The notes beneath the pieces were generated by a model. That model worked only from the letters and a program-made list of their open reading frames with translations. It was not told the origin of the DNA and ran no database searches. DNA of 64,000 nucleotides from Ecdyonurus torrentis (taxonomy: Eukaryota > Arthropoda > Insecta > Ephemeroptera > Heptageniidae), in assembly GCA_949318235.1 (NCBI GenBank), contig OX439131.1:26165403-26229402 (forward strand). The letters are read 5' to 3'. A program made the position numbers and the translations under genes. This document shows, piece after piece, positions 1 through 16,046 of the stretch (position 1 is the first letter of the stretch; each line of letters opens with the position of its first letter).

Positions 1-139
1 TCTCTCTCTCTCTCTATTTATATATACTTCTACCCCATCTGTGTTTTTTTATATTAATAATAATTCACAAAATGTAACATATTATTAGAGAGAGAGAGAA
101 AAGTTTCGATTTAAGTATGATACAAAATAGAATGTAATG

Positions 140-271
<132 letters not shown>

Positions 272-1405
272 CCATTTATTATACTAATAAAATATTTTTT
301 ATACATATTTACCACATAAAACATGTATAATAATAATTAATTAATTGATGATAAAGAAACGTATTATAGTAATAATAATACAAATGTATTCAATTGAATT
401 CTATCCCCTATTTTTTTTATATATATAATACTCCAGAGAATATTTTCTACATCAAGAGCGCTTCAGTATAGGTTTTAATTTTAAGAGTTTCAAGGCAAAG
501 TGTATGCAGCTGGGGCTTTAAAAGTAGATTTTGTTATATAATTTCAATTGGGTGGAGTTTTAGTATATAGGAAGCTTGTTGTCACATAACTCATGCGGTG
601 TTGTGTGTGTGTGTGTGGAGTTTTTATATAGAAAATGAAAATTATTATTAGAAGGAAAAAAAAAAAAAAAAACGCCCATATATGTGGACAACTCACCTAT
701 ATGTTCCACACCCTTAAATAAAGTCATATCACAAAACGTTAAAATATACTTAACATTTAAAAATGTCAACATTTTTTTTTTTTTTTTTTCTGACCCTCTT
801 TTTTTATATTTTAAGTTATTAGGAACTCCCAGTAGAAAAATCACAGAAACATATAAAAAAAAGGTATATATAAAAACTGATGTATCACTTTATAATGTAT
901 GTAAATTTAGAAATCTAGTTCTTATTTTATAAGCTTATTATTATTATGATTTTTTTTTTTAAATTAGTGTTAATTTTCTATTATTATCATAAAAAAAATA
1001 CTATATTATATAGGTTGTTTAATAATTATTTTTTATTATATAAAAATTTTCTCTTCTTTCTCAATCCTAATGTATCCTTACATTATATGCAACCATGTTA
1101 TACAGTAATGATGAACAAGTTGCATAGTTGTAAGGGGATATCATCTTTCCAAAAACTTTCGTAAAGTAAAAGGAGATACATATTACTGTATACAAATATA
1201 TATCGTATTATACATATTAAAATTTTCATGGGCATGTTTTAAGTTTATTATAATATATTATATACATACTATAGGGAATAATATTATAGAATATAACAGT
1301 ATGTATTCATTAAATTGATGCTTTTGTCATATTATATGGTATGTAAAATAATAATAATGGTACAGAGAAAGTCATACTATACATCTATTTTGCATATAGG
1401 ATGTT

Positions 1406-1410
<5 letters not shown>

Positions 1411-1484
<74 letters not shown>
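1411..1484. repeat. (TA)n microsatellite
   Basis: Pure TA run, followed by TACA/CA units; a (GA)n run follows at 1555-1582. Confidence 0.95.
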
Positions 1485-1488
<4 letters not shown>

Positions 1489-1551
1489 CATACACACACA
1501 TTGTATCATATAATTGTATATGCAAGAAACACACTTTACATTTATGTGTAG

Positions 1552-1585
<34 letters not shown>

Positions 1586-1673
1586 GGAAGAGAGGTTTAA
1601 TTGAATCATGGTGACAAAGTTAATTCAGTTTGATAACATAGCACTCATATATGTCATCATTTTTAGCCATAGG

Positions 1674-1675
<2 letters not shown>

Positions 1676-1760
<85 letters not shown>
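1676..1760. repeat. (AT)n microsatellite
   Basis: Pure AT run of about 85 bp. Confidence 0.95.
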
Positions 1761-1765
<5 letters not shown>

Positions 1766-2487
1766 AAGAAGCTACTATATTATATACTTTATATAGATAT
1801 ATATTTTAAGCAATTAAGAGAAAACTTAAAGCTATATAATATATATATACCAGCACATGCATCACATGTATTTATGTATTGTTTGTAATACCTTCTATTC
1901 TCTCTCTATATAGTTTATACTTGTTGAGTCAGCGTATGTACTTGCGTAAAAGTGTTTTATATATATATTATAAGCTCTAAGTTAAAGGTGTTTCAAAAGT
2001 GGAAAGTACGCACTAAAATGGCTTCAAACCCCTCTCTTCTTCTATAAATGAGGAATATATTATACAGTACATCATATATATTATACAGTATAGTATACCA
2101 CCCCTTTCGTGATATAGTTGCCGCATAAAACCATACAAATTCATATATTGATGTCGCATATATATACATAAAAAAAAAGTTAAAATAATTTGGTTAAAAA
2201 ATATATATGAACACATAAAAGTTAAAATGTTATAAGTTAAAATTCGATTAAAGTATAATAACAATTTACTTTATATTTTTTAATAAAATTAGAATTTAAT
2301 ATATAATAACGGTTATAGTTTTTTTTTCTTCTTTCCAAAGTATATATTGGATTACATAAAATTTTATTTTTATTTCTGTTTATTTTTATTAGAATTCTAT
2401 CTGATCTGCATATAAAGTTTAATGTATTTTTTTAGTTCAGTTACCCCAAAATGAGTTACCCTTTTATATAGGAATATATACCTATAT

Positions 2488-2530
<43 letters not shown>

Positions 2531-3270
2531 GAAAGATGTGAAAAGGAAAGAGGGTGGACATCTTGAAGCTTTCGTTATCTTTTGCGTGGCAAAAACTCTT
2601 ACTTTGGCTTGTTTCCAGCTCCCATTATACTTTTCTTCGTTTCCTTACCGAAGTTCTTAGTTCTTATGCTAATTAGGCGACACTTCAAACTGATTCTCTC
2701 TCACTTCCTCCCTCCGTCCCTCTCATCATCGCGTTACTCTTAATTCATCTTTTCTGAACTGCAACTTATGAATGTCACAATTTTTTTTTTATGTTCATCA
2801 TAACTTTTATGACAAAGATGTAAGGTAAAGGAAAAAAATAACTTGAAAAATGCACCAGTGATTTGTTTTAAAATTGACAAAGAATAATAGCCATGCGGTG
2901 TTGTTAGTGACTTATCATTATTTTGAGCACACGCACAAACAACATAACTGAAAAAAGAAATAAAAAAAATAATACAAATCGAATATCTCTGTAAGTGAAA
3001 GGAGAGAAAAATGTTCAAAAAAAAAAAAAAAAAAAAGACAAATGAAATCTGAAAGAAAATAAATGAATATCATATTAAAAAATAATCTAACAGATTTATT
3101 TTACAAATTTTTGTCATATATATTATATAAATAAAAAATGTATGAAAACTTTGTTAGAATGTAGAAAAATTTGTGACAAATATTATGATAAAAAAAAAAA
3201 AGAGATGGTCAATGTCAAGATAAAATTGCATGCATGGAGCAAACAGAAAAGATATGACATCTAAGTAGTT

Positions 3271-3273
<3 letters not shown>

Positions 3274-3368
<95 letters not shown>

Positions 3369-3373
3369 CTTTC
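3274..3373. repeat. (TC)n microsatellite
   Basis: Pure to 3350, then TTCTCTCTCT units to 3373. Confidence 0.95.
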
Positions 3374-6108
3374 AATGTCCCAATGGAGAGTGAGGGATAA
3401 AAAAAGAAGGGATCTTTTCTCTGTTGGGTATATAGTCCCAGACTCATGGCATCACATTATACCAATCTCGTCTCTCTCCCTAGCTATAGCCAGATTCGCT
3501 GGCCACTGTCCAAGCCCGCAAGGAGGAAGTACTAGATGGAAAAACGCGACAGAGCGGACGAGAAAAAGACATGTCAAAAAAAAAAATCTTCTATCTCTCT
3601 TGAGCTTTTTATTTTTATTTTTTTTTTTACTCTTGGTATGGCTGTGATTACCGCGCATTGCAGAAGTCATTCAAGAAAAGTTAGAAAAAATACTGTCTGG
3701 CTAGAATATGAATATATTATGAACAAATAAAAAAATAAATATATATATAATACAATTATTTTTTATTGAAATATTCTATAAAATTTGCCATTTTTTATAT
3801 GTAAATATATTTTTTATATATACAACAGTATAAATATTTTTATTTAAAAAAATTTATGCTCAAAGAAAAAAAAAAGCTTTTAACAAAATTTATTTATTGA
3901 AATGGAAATTTCATTTTTTGTTTTGTTATTCACATAATATTATATGTTGTTTTAATCAATAAAAGCAGGTGTGAATATATTTTATCGTTTATATTGACAA
4001 AGACAAATAATTATAATTATTGATATTTACTTATTTGAGAGAGAGAGAGAGAGAGCTTGTAAATATAGCTCACTTATATTTTCTAAAGTTATAAAAAAAG
4101 TTAGGTTCTACAATTTAAAATAAAATGTAGCATGTTTCATGTGTACGCGTATTTATATAATAAAAGAAATAATAATAATAATAGAAGTCTGCTTGTTAAT
4201 ATTGCATGATTATAATTAACTAATGTATGTCCTACTTATTTAATATAAATGTTCTCTCATCAAGTGGTCAATTATATTAATATTAATAAAATATATTTAT
4301 TATTATAAAAAAAAAGAAAAAAAAACAAAAACATAAGAATGGTAAAAAAAAGTTTTATTGCAACAAATATTTTGAAGTAAAATCAAAAATAGGATACCCA
4401 ATGGTTCTACTTTTTTCTCTCCTTCTCTTTCACTATATATATACATGTTTTGTTTTAAGATTGCGTGTGTATTTTCTATGTTTTATAATAGAAAAAAAAA
4501 GAAGGGAGAAAGAAGAAGAAGTATTGTTTTTAGTTTCCTTTGCAGTATACATACCAAAGTTAGAAAGAGAGAAAGAGAGAGAGAGAGAGAGAAAGTGAAT
4601 CAATAAAACACAAAAAAATTCAATATAAAAAAGCAAAATAACTGGGTCAGAGAATACAAAAATAATACTAAAAAGGGAGCTAAAAAAAATAAGCAAGTCT
4701 TGACCTTTCTTTAGATTTTTGTTATATAGAAATTTTTTTATTATCAATGCCTTGATGCGGTGGTATAATATGCTTTTGTTTTAAGAAGAACATATGCAAA
4801 GACTATTCTGTTTGTCTTATAGTGTTGTTATATATTTAGAACATTAAGAACAAACGAGAAGAAGTTGAGTGAGGGTGCTTATACTTACATGAGTTTGTTT
4901 TGATGCGGGAATTTTCTCTTACGACATAGAGAAAACATATAGAAAAACACCCTATATTATCTTTCGTATTCGTTATATACAGTATATTTAGAAGAAAACG
5001 TATGTTATTCTTATAGCATATTATAAAGGTTTGGCAAGTCAGGGTTATTATGTATAAAGGCTGTTAACAGCCGTTTCAAACTTTAACTTTATTTGATTTT
5101 TGAAAAAAAAACATCATTTTTAATAAAAGTTTAAAACAATTGACTTTATAATGATTTTCTAAAATATAAAGTACTTTTTAAAATAATGTAAATGAAAACA
5201 AAAACCTCTATGTATATATATAAGCAATGTATATTATACAGAATGACAAAACTTTCATTCCTTTTGGCAAAGATTACAAATCTCATCTATATAAAATGTT
5301 TTCTTTCTTGAGAAAACATCAAAATGTTAAAGACACTATGACGTAAAAAAATAAAGTAAAAGATTTTCTTTTTTTTTTTTTTTTCTTTTTTTTTCTTTTT
5401 TTTTTTCTTTCGTTTTACTCAATTTCTTTAAGTGTGTCTACAAAAAACTTGCCAAAATTTTCTTTTTGAAATAAAAAAAAAAGACAATATTTTTTCTTTT
5501 TATATAAAGAACAAAAATCGTGATTTACTTTTTGTAATTTGATAAATCTTCTTCAAAATATTATTTTTCTTTCTTTTTCTTTTAATCTTGTATAGTCTAT
5601 ATATTTGACAGAATAAATTGCTACAAAGAAGAAAAAAAAAAGTTTAAATAATATATATTGTTAGAGATAAACTTTCTTTCTCTAATCTCTTTTGACTTTA
5701 ATTTTACTTTTAGAAAAACCACAATCGTAAACATTTTAAGTATAAACAAAGAGCAAACCCTATTATTAAAATATATTATTTCGTTTGATCACGTAAAAAA
5801 AAAAATAATAATAATAATAATACAACATATATGAATAATAATTAAAAATAATGTTGTTTTTCATACAAGTTTGTGTGTCCTTCATTGGTAATTAACAGCG
5901 TGATGAATTACCCATGTTGTTCATTATCTCAATCCTAGGGGGGTGCTATATATAATGACGTAGAAACTGATGGTGATATTGTCACCACTACCACCACCAC
6001 CACCCTATACATAATATAATCACAGTGTGGTATATTTAACTGACCATACGTATGATGTACACTTTGATGTGTACTGAAAGAGAAAGAGGTGGTATATTAT
6101 GTAGAGTG

Positions 6109-6147
<39 letters not shown>

Positions 6148-6914
6148 TGAGAGGTTTTACCACAAGTTAGTTTACGTAATATTTAAACTTGAGTTTATTC
6201 TTGGTTAACTTCACCGCATGTTTGGCGAGTATAGACTGTGTATATATGTGAATTGTAGACAGTACGCCAAAAACCTGGGGGAGGTAGGTAAAATCAGAAC
6301 ACCAAGTCTAGCCACCCTCCATTTAGCGCACCATCACACACACACATATATACATTAACTACTTGTATCTATTTTTATGTCTCGTTACAAGTAATGTTTC
6401 TCAATGAAATAGAATTACATACCCTATAACCTTTTACTTACATGTATATTATTATCTTTGACAAGTCTCTCATTCTAATTTCATTCTATATAGTTTTAAG
6501 TTACTTTAAAACTAAAAATAGAATGAAGTAAAGGAAATTAAATATTCAGATAAAATTTACAATGTTTTTATCGATTTATTATAATTAATTTTTCAATAGA
6601 TCATTTCTTTTTTCTTATAATAAAGAATACTTAATTCTATTAAAGTTGTTGCTGACATTTTTAAGATATTAATTAAAATAAATGTCAGAGTATCTGAAGG
6701 AGATATAAATTTTATTATTATTTTTTTTTACTTCTATAAGTTTCTTATATATCTCTTAAAATATACTGATGTATATATAAAGTAGAAATTGTAATTTGTG
6801 TGTTAAACGTAAAAGCAATTTGTAAGATTGGCGAAGTAGTTTTGGAATGTTTTTCTCTTTAAAGATGAAGTGATTTACTTGCTAACTTCGTTGATGCTTA
6901 AAATATTTTAATAT

Positions 6915-6915
<1 letters not shown>

Positions 6916-6954
<39 letters not shown>
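6916..6954. repeat. (GA)n microsatellite
   Basis: Pure GA run. Confidence 0.95.
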
Positions 6955-6956
<2 letters not shown>

Positions 6957-8260
6957 ATATTTTAACAAGAAGAAGAAGTAAAGACTTTTACTTTACAGCA
7001 CTATAAGAGTGCGTTGACATTTTAAATGTAAAAATCAAATTTGAATATTAAATAATAATACCAAGGACAAGTTTATATCGCTTCTAGCAAAATTAAACAA
7101 AAAAAAAAAAAAATTTTCTCAATCTATAATTATCGAGCACAGGTTAAACGAGCTACTAAAAAAGAAAAAAAAAGAAAAGCTGATGGACCAAATCTTTTTT
7201 CTCTCTCTCACATCTTCTATATTAACACCTGGTTTAAATATATAAAAAAATAAAAAATCGACTGCTAGACAAGCTTTTACACCTCACGTAACAGCTCACC
7301 ACTTCACTGTCAACTGGCTTTCAATGTGGTTTTAAAAATATATAAAGCAATTTTTTACTATATATACAAAAATACAATGATATGAAGTTAGTATACGAAA
7401 TAACGAATATCTTCTTTTGAATATTCATTTTCTGTCACTGTTTTTTAAGAATGAAATGTTTTCAAATTGTTTGTATATTTTAAAATCACGGAATTTTTAT
7501 ATTTTTATTTTACATATTATATACTCATATTATGAATAAATTTACTCTAAAAAAAAGTTTCATATTATACAAGAAAACAACGATTGTATGTTTACTTTTT
7601 TTCTCTCTTTATTCATCACATCACAAAGATATCTATGTTTATATATACTGTAGACTTGTATATATATGTTTTTATTAATATTAATAAAAAAATGATAAAT
7701 CTTGATACTATATGTCGCAATTGAGACATGTATGTATAAAGAAAAAAAATCTTGACAAGTTACTTATCTTTGCAAAATAAACCGTTTCTTGTTGTTTATT
7801 AAAATAACGAGTTAAAAAAAAAAAAAAAAAAAAAAAAAACTTTCTATGTAAAATTATGTATAAAAATGAGAGAAGGAATTTTTATAAAGTTTCTCTCTCT
7901 CTCGTTTTATTTTTTTCTTGATCCCATATCTCTTCATTAGGTTCCATTTTGGTGTTGGAAGAGCTCTTTGTCTTTATTACTTTGGCTTGGGAAATCTCTA
8001 TGGCGTTTTTTTTTTCTTTTTTTTTTCTTCTTCCATAAGATGTTGATGACAAGAGTAGAAATATACACGTAGTGCAAAATAGGAGCCTTGCTGTCTACCT
8101 TTACCTCTCTTCTGACGTCATAATTTCTTCCGCACTTCTTGCCTCCCGCAAAGACTTCATGCGCAAAATGTATATCTTATATACAAGACTTTGAAAACAA
8201 CATGTATACCCTTTTCATTTTATATAATGATAACGTTTCCTTCTATCTTTTCTTTTCGTT

Positions 8261-8263
<3 letters not shown>

Positions 8264-8305
<42 letters not shown>
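8264..8305. repeat. (CT)n microsatellite
   Basis: Pure CT run. Confidence 0.95.
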
Positions 8306-8307
<2 letters not shown>

Positions 8308-10063
8308 GTTTTAAACATTCATCTTTAAAAAAAAATGTCTCAAGTTCATAAAAAGTCAATTTTCTTTACATCGTTGTTTATACAATAATAATAAAGAAAT
8401 TGGATTTTTTTATAATATTCATTTTTATATGAAATAAAGTAAGTATACATTTTTTGAAAAATGTGTATTGTAATTTATAGTATACAAAAAATCCAACTTA
8501 TAACGTTTTTATTTTTTATAAAAAAAAAAAAAAAAAAGTAGAAATTGAAAGGAAAACGAAAACGGGTAAGAAAAGGCATCACAAAAATAAAAGATTTAGA
8601 ATATAAAATTTAAATCTTCAAATGACCCTCTATAGCAATCCAGTGAAAGAAAAAGGATTTAGCGTCGTTGCCTTCAATCGCTCATTCACACTTATTCATT
8701 TTTTTCCCCCCTAATCGTCTTTCTTAGATATGCTTGAACGCTCTTCTTACATTTTTTTTTTTTTTTACTAATTTGCATACTTCCATCGAATGCAGAATAA
8801 ATCTGCAATTCATAACATTAACTTTCTCTTTAAAGGCATTAAAAAAAAAGAAGAAGAAAAAGAAAAAGGAGGAGAAAAACTGGTCGTTTCTTTTTTTTTT
8901 TTTTTTTTTTTCTTCATATATTTCTATGTTAATCTGATTAAGTATTGAACTTTGTATATAATCTGATAACATCATCACCTGCTGGCAACATCCCCACAAC
9001 TGATAAAAAAAAGAGCAACGACAAAAATCGCTTCATCCCTCCAGTGACGTCATAAAGTAAACAACTTTAAAAAAAAAAACTATCTCTGACAGTTTGCCAT
9101 GAAAGATAAAAAATGACTTTGATAGCTACCACACTTTTATACTGTAATTCAATTTTTATTACATAAAAAAATATCAAATATACTATATATTTATCGATAT
9201 TGATTTTTATATGTATGTATACGTATATTTCCTTTATCAAAGTATATAATACTATTATAAAGATTTGAAACTTATATATGTGCAATATTCTTATATTACA
9301 TTATCCATTGTTGGTATCTTATGTCCAGTATATCAAAGTATATTGTGTCGGACGCAACAACAAAAAATATATATAATAATATATTATATATGAGAGGCTC
9401 ACAATGGGGAATTGGTCACATTTACTAAGTGGACTGGTCAAGCTTTATAATACGCCTCTTCACATAGGGTGTTTATATGTGTAGTAGCTAGCTTATGGCG
9501 TTACCATCTAAGTGCCTATCCTGTATGAGAAACCAAGGTCTACCACACTACTTTACGTGTATAATAATAACAACTATAAGGTGGTTTTCTTTTTTAAGAC
9601 CTCATGCTGTTTTAATCAATGTTTTTTTTCTTCTTTAAAATACGGAAACAGGAACTAAAGCATTAATTTATAATATGATTTTATATACATAATGACACAA
9701 TACACAATAGAATAGTAAAACTTAATTTTTTTCTCATAATATAATTAATTTTTTTAATTAATACAATCAATCATTAGTATAATATAATATATTAAATAGA
9801 TTTATGCGTAGATATCTTTTATTATATTGAAAACAATTCTTTGTCAAATTAAAAAGAAAAAGAAACGAAAAAATAGTTCTAAAGATACTTATTTAATCAA
9901 TTTTCATTATGACGTCACTATATTTAAAAAAGGATCATCATCTTCATCTTCTTCTTCATATAATCTCTCTCTCTCTCTCTCTTTCTCTCTCTTGTGTGGA
10001 CCATTCTATTATTAAGCTCAACTAGAAATGAAGACTTGATGACAATGGACAGAATAAGGTCAC

Positions 10064-10068
<5 letters not shown>

Positions 10069-10140
<72 letters not shown>
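10069..10140. repeat. (TA)n microsatellite
   Basis: Pure TA run. Confidence 0.95.
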
Positions 10141-10144
<4 letters not shown>

Positions 10145-10322
10145 CTCATACATTAACTATATAACATTCCAAAAGCATCTCTCGTTCTTTCTTTTTCTTT
10201 TTTGGTATTATAATAATAATCTCAACTTTTGTATATAAAATACCCCCCTCTAAGGATCAGTTACATCTCTCTGCAGTGGACGAAATACTCATGGGGACTT
10301 AACATTGAGACAGAGATTTGCT

Positions 10323-10324
<2 letters not shown>

Positions 10325-10362
<38 letters not shown>
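10325..10362. repeat. (CT)n microsatellite
   Basis: Pure CT run; a second (CT)n of similar size lies at 10753-10795. Confidence 0.95.
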
Positions 10363-10364
<2 letters not shown>

Positions 10365-10748
10365 AATATGCCTTCTTATATACATAAGAGAGAAAAAAGT
10401 TTGTGTAGTCAAATACCGAAGAACAAGAGCCGCATTTTTTAAGTATAATTAACATGAAGAAAAGGAAAAAAAAAAAAAGAGATAATATACAGAAAATTTA
10501 AAGAGAGACAAGAAGAGTAAGAGAGAAAAGATAAAGAGATCTTTATTGTTTATAATAAAGAAGAAGTTTTAATGAGTTTAAAACGTGATTAATTTTAAAA
10601 TAATATAGTTATTATCATTATTTCATTTTTAATAATGCTCTCTTTTTAGTACAAACAATTGAAATTAATTTGTTTTATAAAATGTTTCTTACTTGTTATT
10701 ATTATTATTTTCTGTAGTTTTTCTTTAAAAAATGTTTGGATGAATAAG

Positions 10749-10797
<49 letters not shown>

Positions 10798-11540
10798 ATT
10801 TTCTTTTTCTTCTCCTTTACTTCATTAATAACTCCTTAAATATAAATTTATTTCCTAATTACTACATAATTCAACTTAAGATTTTTTTTTTTCAGAACTT
10901 TTATTCACTAAAATTATATTTTACGTTATTTAAAAGGACATTTGCAACGAATTAAAATATCACATTATAGGAGACACTCACTTTTCTAAATTTTATATAT
11001 TTTTTAGAATCTATTAAAAAACAGAAAACAAAAAAGTTTTTAGTGATCGTAAAAAAGTGATTAAAAAAAATTGAATTGGTATCATTGTTATTGGAAGTTA
11101 CAATAAAAGTTTGTGAAATGTATAGCAGTTGAAGTTGACGAACGATGTCTTAAATGTAATAAATCGTAAAAAAAAAAAAAAAAAAGAGAGAGATTTGCAA
11201 TGTCGTATACAGTGATTCCATTTCTATAGCCAAGTATTGCGAGTGTTCGGCGCGTGCCGAAACAGAGAAAACTGTGTCACTTTATTTTATATAAAAGTAA
11301 CAACTTTTATATAATATTATTATTTTCAAAACTTGTTTTACTTCTATTCTCTGTATATATCAAACATCACATTGGAAAATCTTTATATAGAAATATATTA
11401 TACTGGAAAGTTATTTAGTTTAACACTTTTATCGGAGATACAAAAAAAAAAAAAAAAAAAAAAAAAACTGAAATTTTATTACCTTCATATACGTTTACAA
11501 AGTTACTAAGTTTTTAAATAAAGTTTTTCTAATAAAGGCA

Positions 11541-11583
<43 letters not shown>

Positions 11584-11878
11584 TTATTAAAGTTCCCATG
11601 GTATATCATATAATTTTTCAGTTGTTTTGACAATATTTACTCTTTTTTTTTTCTCACTCTTGTGTTATGTCCATGTGTGGTATATGTATGATGGTATTAT
11701 CATTATTTTTAGTTATAATTTATGATATCGAGAGTATTAATACGTTGGTGCATAATATTATTACAGTATGATACACAGTATATAAATTACTGCAGGCGTT
11801 TTGTGGTCAGCACTTATATTTTACCACCATCACCACGAGTATTATACTGAAAATTGTTCAACCCTTTGCACTTTATGC

Positions 11879-11881
<3 letters not shown>

Positions 11882-11927
<46 letters not shown>

Positions 11928-11930
11928 AAC

Positions 11931-11961
<31 letters not shown>
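11882..11961. repeat. Paired (AT)n and (GA)n microsatellites
   Basis: (AT)n to 11924, a short AATAAACAGA spacer, then (GA)n from 11935. Confidence 0.95.
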
Positions 11962-11966
<5 letters not shown>

Positions 11967-13743
11967 TATTTCATATCATAATAAACAACATAGATCGTTG
12001 TTGCATAATAATTACAACCCATGTAAACCACGCATAAACTAAATTTTTTTTGTCCTCTCTCTCACACATACACTCTAGCTCAATGGTTTTAAATATAATA
12101 CAATATGCTTACATTTTCTCGTACTGTATGCAATAAACCATAGTGATTATTTATGTGTATGTATTGTGTGGTAAATATGATATATTCTCATAAATATCGT
12201 AACATTTTCCACTAGTTCAATTTGCTGTCATATTAAATCTAAAAAGAAAAATAAATATATATATATATATAATATAAATACATATATTACTATACCTATA
12301 TATCAGAGTAAAATTTTCACTATTTTGATCAAAAGTATTTTAATATTCATTTTTCACTTAACTCATGTAACCTATTTAAGGTTTAAAAAAAGTGCTGCAT
12401 GTTATACAAGTACTTGTCATAAAATGTGAAATGCAGGGGGAAAAATGTAAATCGGTTGGTGATTTTTATAGAGGGACATAAATTTAAAAAATTTCCTGAC
12501 AAAAAAAAAAAAAAAAAAAAAAAAATCTACACGATTTTTTTCATATATTGACATAACAATGTTATGAAAGGAATAATATAGTTTGAACATGTAATTAGTA
12601 TATTTTTTTTAAACACGGTTCCATAATATGAGAAATAATTCATACTTATATTTGAATCAAACTTTAATAATACATGCATAAGTTTATAAAACCTTTCAAA
12701 ACGTAATACATTTCTATAATATTGTTCATTGACAAAGTATAAACAACATACCTAAGGGGATTAAATATTATACTTAAACATGCAAATTAACATGTATATT
12801 TTAATACTATATAAAATTACGTATATATATGAAATATCATTACAGAGCCTAATATACTGTACATAAACAAATAAGTATATAGCTTTTTACATAAAATGCA
12901 ATATAAATATATCATTTTTAATTGGATAAGTAATAATTTACATGTAAAGTATATATACGTCTAAAATAATCTTGATTGATTGATTGATTTAAGTGGCTCA
13001 ATGAGATACAACTATGTGAGATGTAATCATACCCCTCCCTTCCCCTCTCTTTTATATATCTTCACTTGCTTAGGTCATGCAGGTCACGATGAAGAACATG
13101 GTGCATAACATTATTTCTTGAAACAGCAGCATATGTTTTCACTTGCATTAATTCTTAACTGCATTTTAAACTACAACAATGTATATTATGCTGAATTAAA
13201 TTTACTTATATAGTGAAGATGTGCATTAAAATGGTTTAATGTTGAGTTATGTAGAAAAAATATAAAGAAAGTTTTTCTTTATTGTAAATAAAACTGACTT
13301 AAAAACTTTTTAAAAGTAATAATAATAATTCAAAAAAATTTATAATATTTAATATATTATATTATTTTATATTATTGTTAAAAGTCATGTTCAGTGTATT
13401 AAACCGTCTTTCAAACGATCGTTTATGTATTGTAATTTCAATGTGGTGAAAGAAGAAGAAAAGAAAAGGAAAAAAAATCAATAATATATATATAGTAATA
13501 TTTTTCTTTCTTTAAATGTCTGTTGAAATATTTTTATTAATACGTGATATGAAATGATATAGACAGTTTTTATATCCTTATTACTTTTTAGTCTGCAAAA
13601 TGACATATGAGTGACATGATATTATATAATAATTTTTTTTTTCTGTTCTTTTCTTTATTAAGAAGAAAGGATAAGACATGGCATGATCTTTCTCTAAATA
13701 AAAAAAAATGAAAAAAAAAGGACTTTGTGAATAAGGAAAGATA

Positions 13744-13746
<3 letters not shown>

Positions 13747-13778
<32 letters not shown>
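13747..13778. repeat. (GA)n microsatellite
   Basis: Pure GA run. Confidence 0.95.
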
Positions 13779-13780
<2 letters not shown>

Positions 13781-13892
13781 TATGATGGTTTTGTGTAAGG
13801 TTTTGTATATAACTCTTATCTCTACTTTACCATGCAACCCCAAAAAGCAAAGCCTTCTATCTTATATATACATAATACAAATATATAGAGCA

Positions 13893-13998
<106 letters not shown>

Positions 13999-14925
13999 TT
14001 GTGATGTGAGAAATACGTTTAAAGTTTTACTTGTTTCTCTATAAAGGGGTTAAAGTTAAAGTCAGGTGGATCATTGAATAACATAAACTATTATTATATA
14101 CTATAGTAAGTGTATACCTTCATCACTTTCGTTTTTGTGTACTTACATTTTACTTATGGTGTACAGAGTATACATATTATATAGAAAAGTACCATATAAA
14201 ATATACTATAGAGTATATAAAACCTTTCACACTTAAATAAAAGTCATGTTGTATAGGATGTTAACCTCTCTCTTTTCACTCTATCGTAATCTTTAAGCTA
14301 TTATTTTGTTACATTAGATATATTTTTTTTTATATTTGAGAGTATATTATATTTTTTTATCTTCAAAAATTGATTTTCAAATTGATTTTTAACAGTAATT
14401 TGATGTAACTATAGGTGTATGTTTTGGTTAATTTGAGTTTGATTCAATACTGTTTGCATTGTCAAGTTTGAAAAAAAAACAAAAAAAAAAACATAAAAAT
14501 CAACATTATATTCGTTTAGTCATTCTTAAGACGTTGAACTTTCTTTAAGATTGCAAGCAAAAATTCATATATAACTTGAATAGTATAAATCATTTATATA
14601 TACATTTATCGTAATTCTTCTTTTTGTGCTTGCAAAGCATTTTAAAAAGATTGAGTAAAGTTCACTTCATTATTATGATTTTACTTTATTTAACAATGTC
14701 AGATGTAAACCAATATTTGTATAATTTAATTTTGAGAAATATGATATTTTGTACGTAGTTCATATTTTTACCTTACACAAAATGAAAAGTAACATTAATT
14801 TTGTAAAAGAGAAAGAGGGAGAATAATACAAGGAATGAGAAAAAGAAGAAGAAAGGGGTTGGTTCATGGTTATACGTATTGTATGGACGTGATTTTAATT
14901 AAAAGCCGTAGGCAGTGATAGCAGA

Positions 14926-14930
<5 letters not shown>

Positions 14931-15004
<74 letters not shown>
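14931..15004. repeat. (GA)n microsatellite
   Basis: Pure GA run. Confidence 0.95.
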
Positions 15005-15007
<3 letters not shown>

Positions 15008-16011
15008 TAAAGCAATCTTTCCTAAAGCGCCAGAGAAAAGAGCTATAAGAGTGAGATTCTCAAATTCCAAGTGACATAGGGACCGAAAAGAGAGAGAAGA
15101 AAATGAGAAAAATAACATGAAAAACTCTTTCTTCTCTTTTTGTTTAAGATCGATCTTTATATGTGTCCCATACTGCAGTCCCATCTGTACTTAAGTTTGC
15201 GTAAGAAAGTATATATCCCCACCCAGGGGGTACTTTTTACTTGTTTTCCGTTCGTGTGCACCCAAAAGCACCATCATGCAAGTCTTCTTATACTTACCTT
15301 ATATAAACACTAAGGATATAAATCTTCAAAAGGGCGAAAGAGGAAACAGAACACCCACCCTTGAACCCCTTTTTTATAAGGTAGCCATGCGTGTATATAA
15401 TATATATATATTTATATACACCCTAACTCCAAAATGTTTTAGCTTTTTGGAGGATGATAGTCTTGGTTGTCCTTAGCTGTCGACTATATACAAAGCTTAG
15501 TTGACTTGTGGGACCACAACATGCTCAGGTTAATGGAATGAAAATTGTAATTCCGTTTTGAACACGAGAGAGACAGAGGAAAAAAAAAAGTTTCTAATTT
15601 AAATGTACAATTTAATTTATATCCTTGACAACAAACAATGTTGACAAATTTATAACAGAAATAATATATTTACCTAAAAATATTTGAGCTAAATGTAAAG
15701 ACTTGAAAATTAATTTAATTAAAAATTACTCTACTATATACATAGAATACGTATAACATTGTACTAATTTTGTAATATTTTGATGAGATGTATACGTATA
15801 AAGTTAAGGAAATTCAAGAAATCAATTTTCTGGTGAATTGTTTTTAATTTAAAATAAATTACTTATATTGCATTTTAATATCAATAATTTTTGTTCTTCA
15901 CTATATACAGAAATCGTGAAAATTGAATATAAAGATGCGCGCACCTCTGATAAATAAGTCGGTCGTGCAATGATCAAGTACTTGGAGCTTGTATTTCGTG
16001 GTAAAAAAAAA

Positions 16012-16046
<35 letters not shown>

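Noticed and set aside
3440..3570. GC-richer patch with an open frame
   Set aside because: No paired splice sites or recognisable protein; composition alone is not enough.
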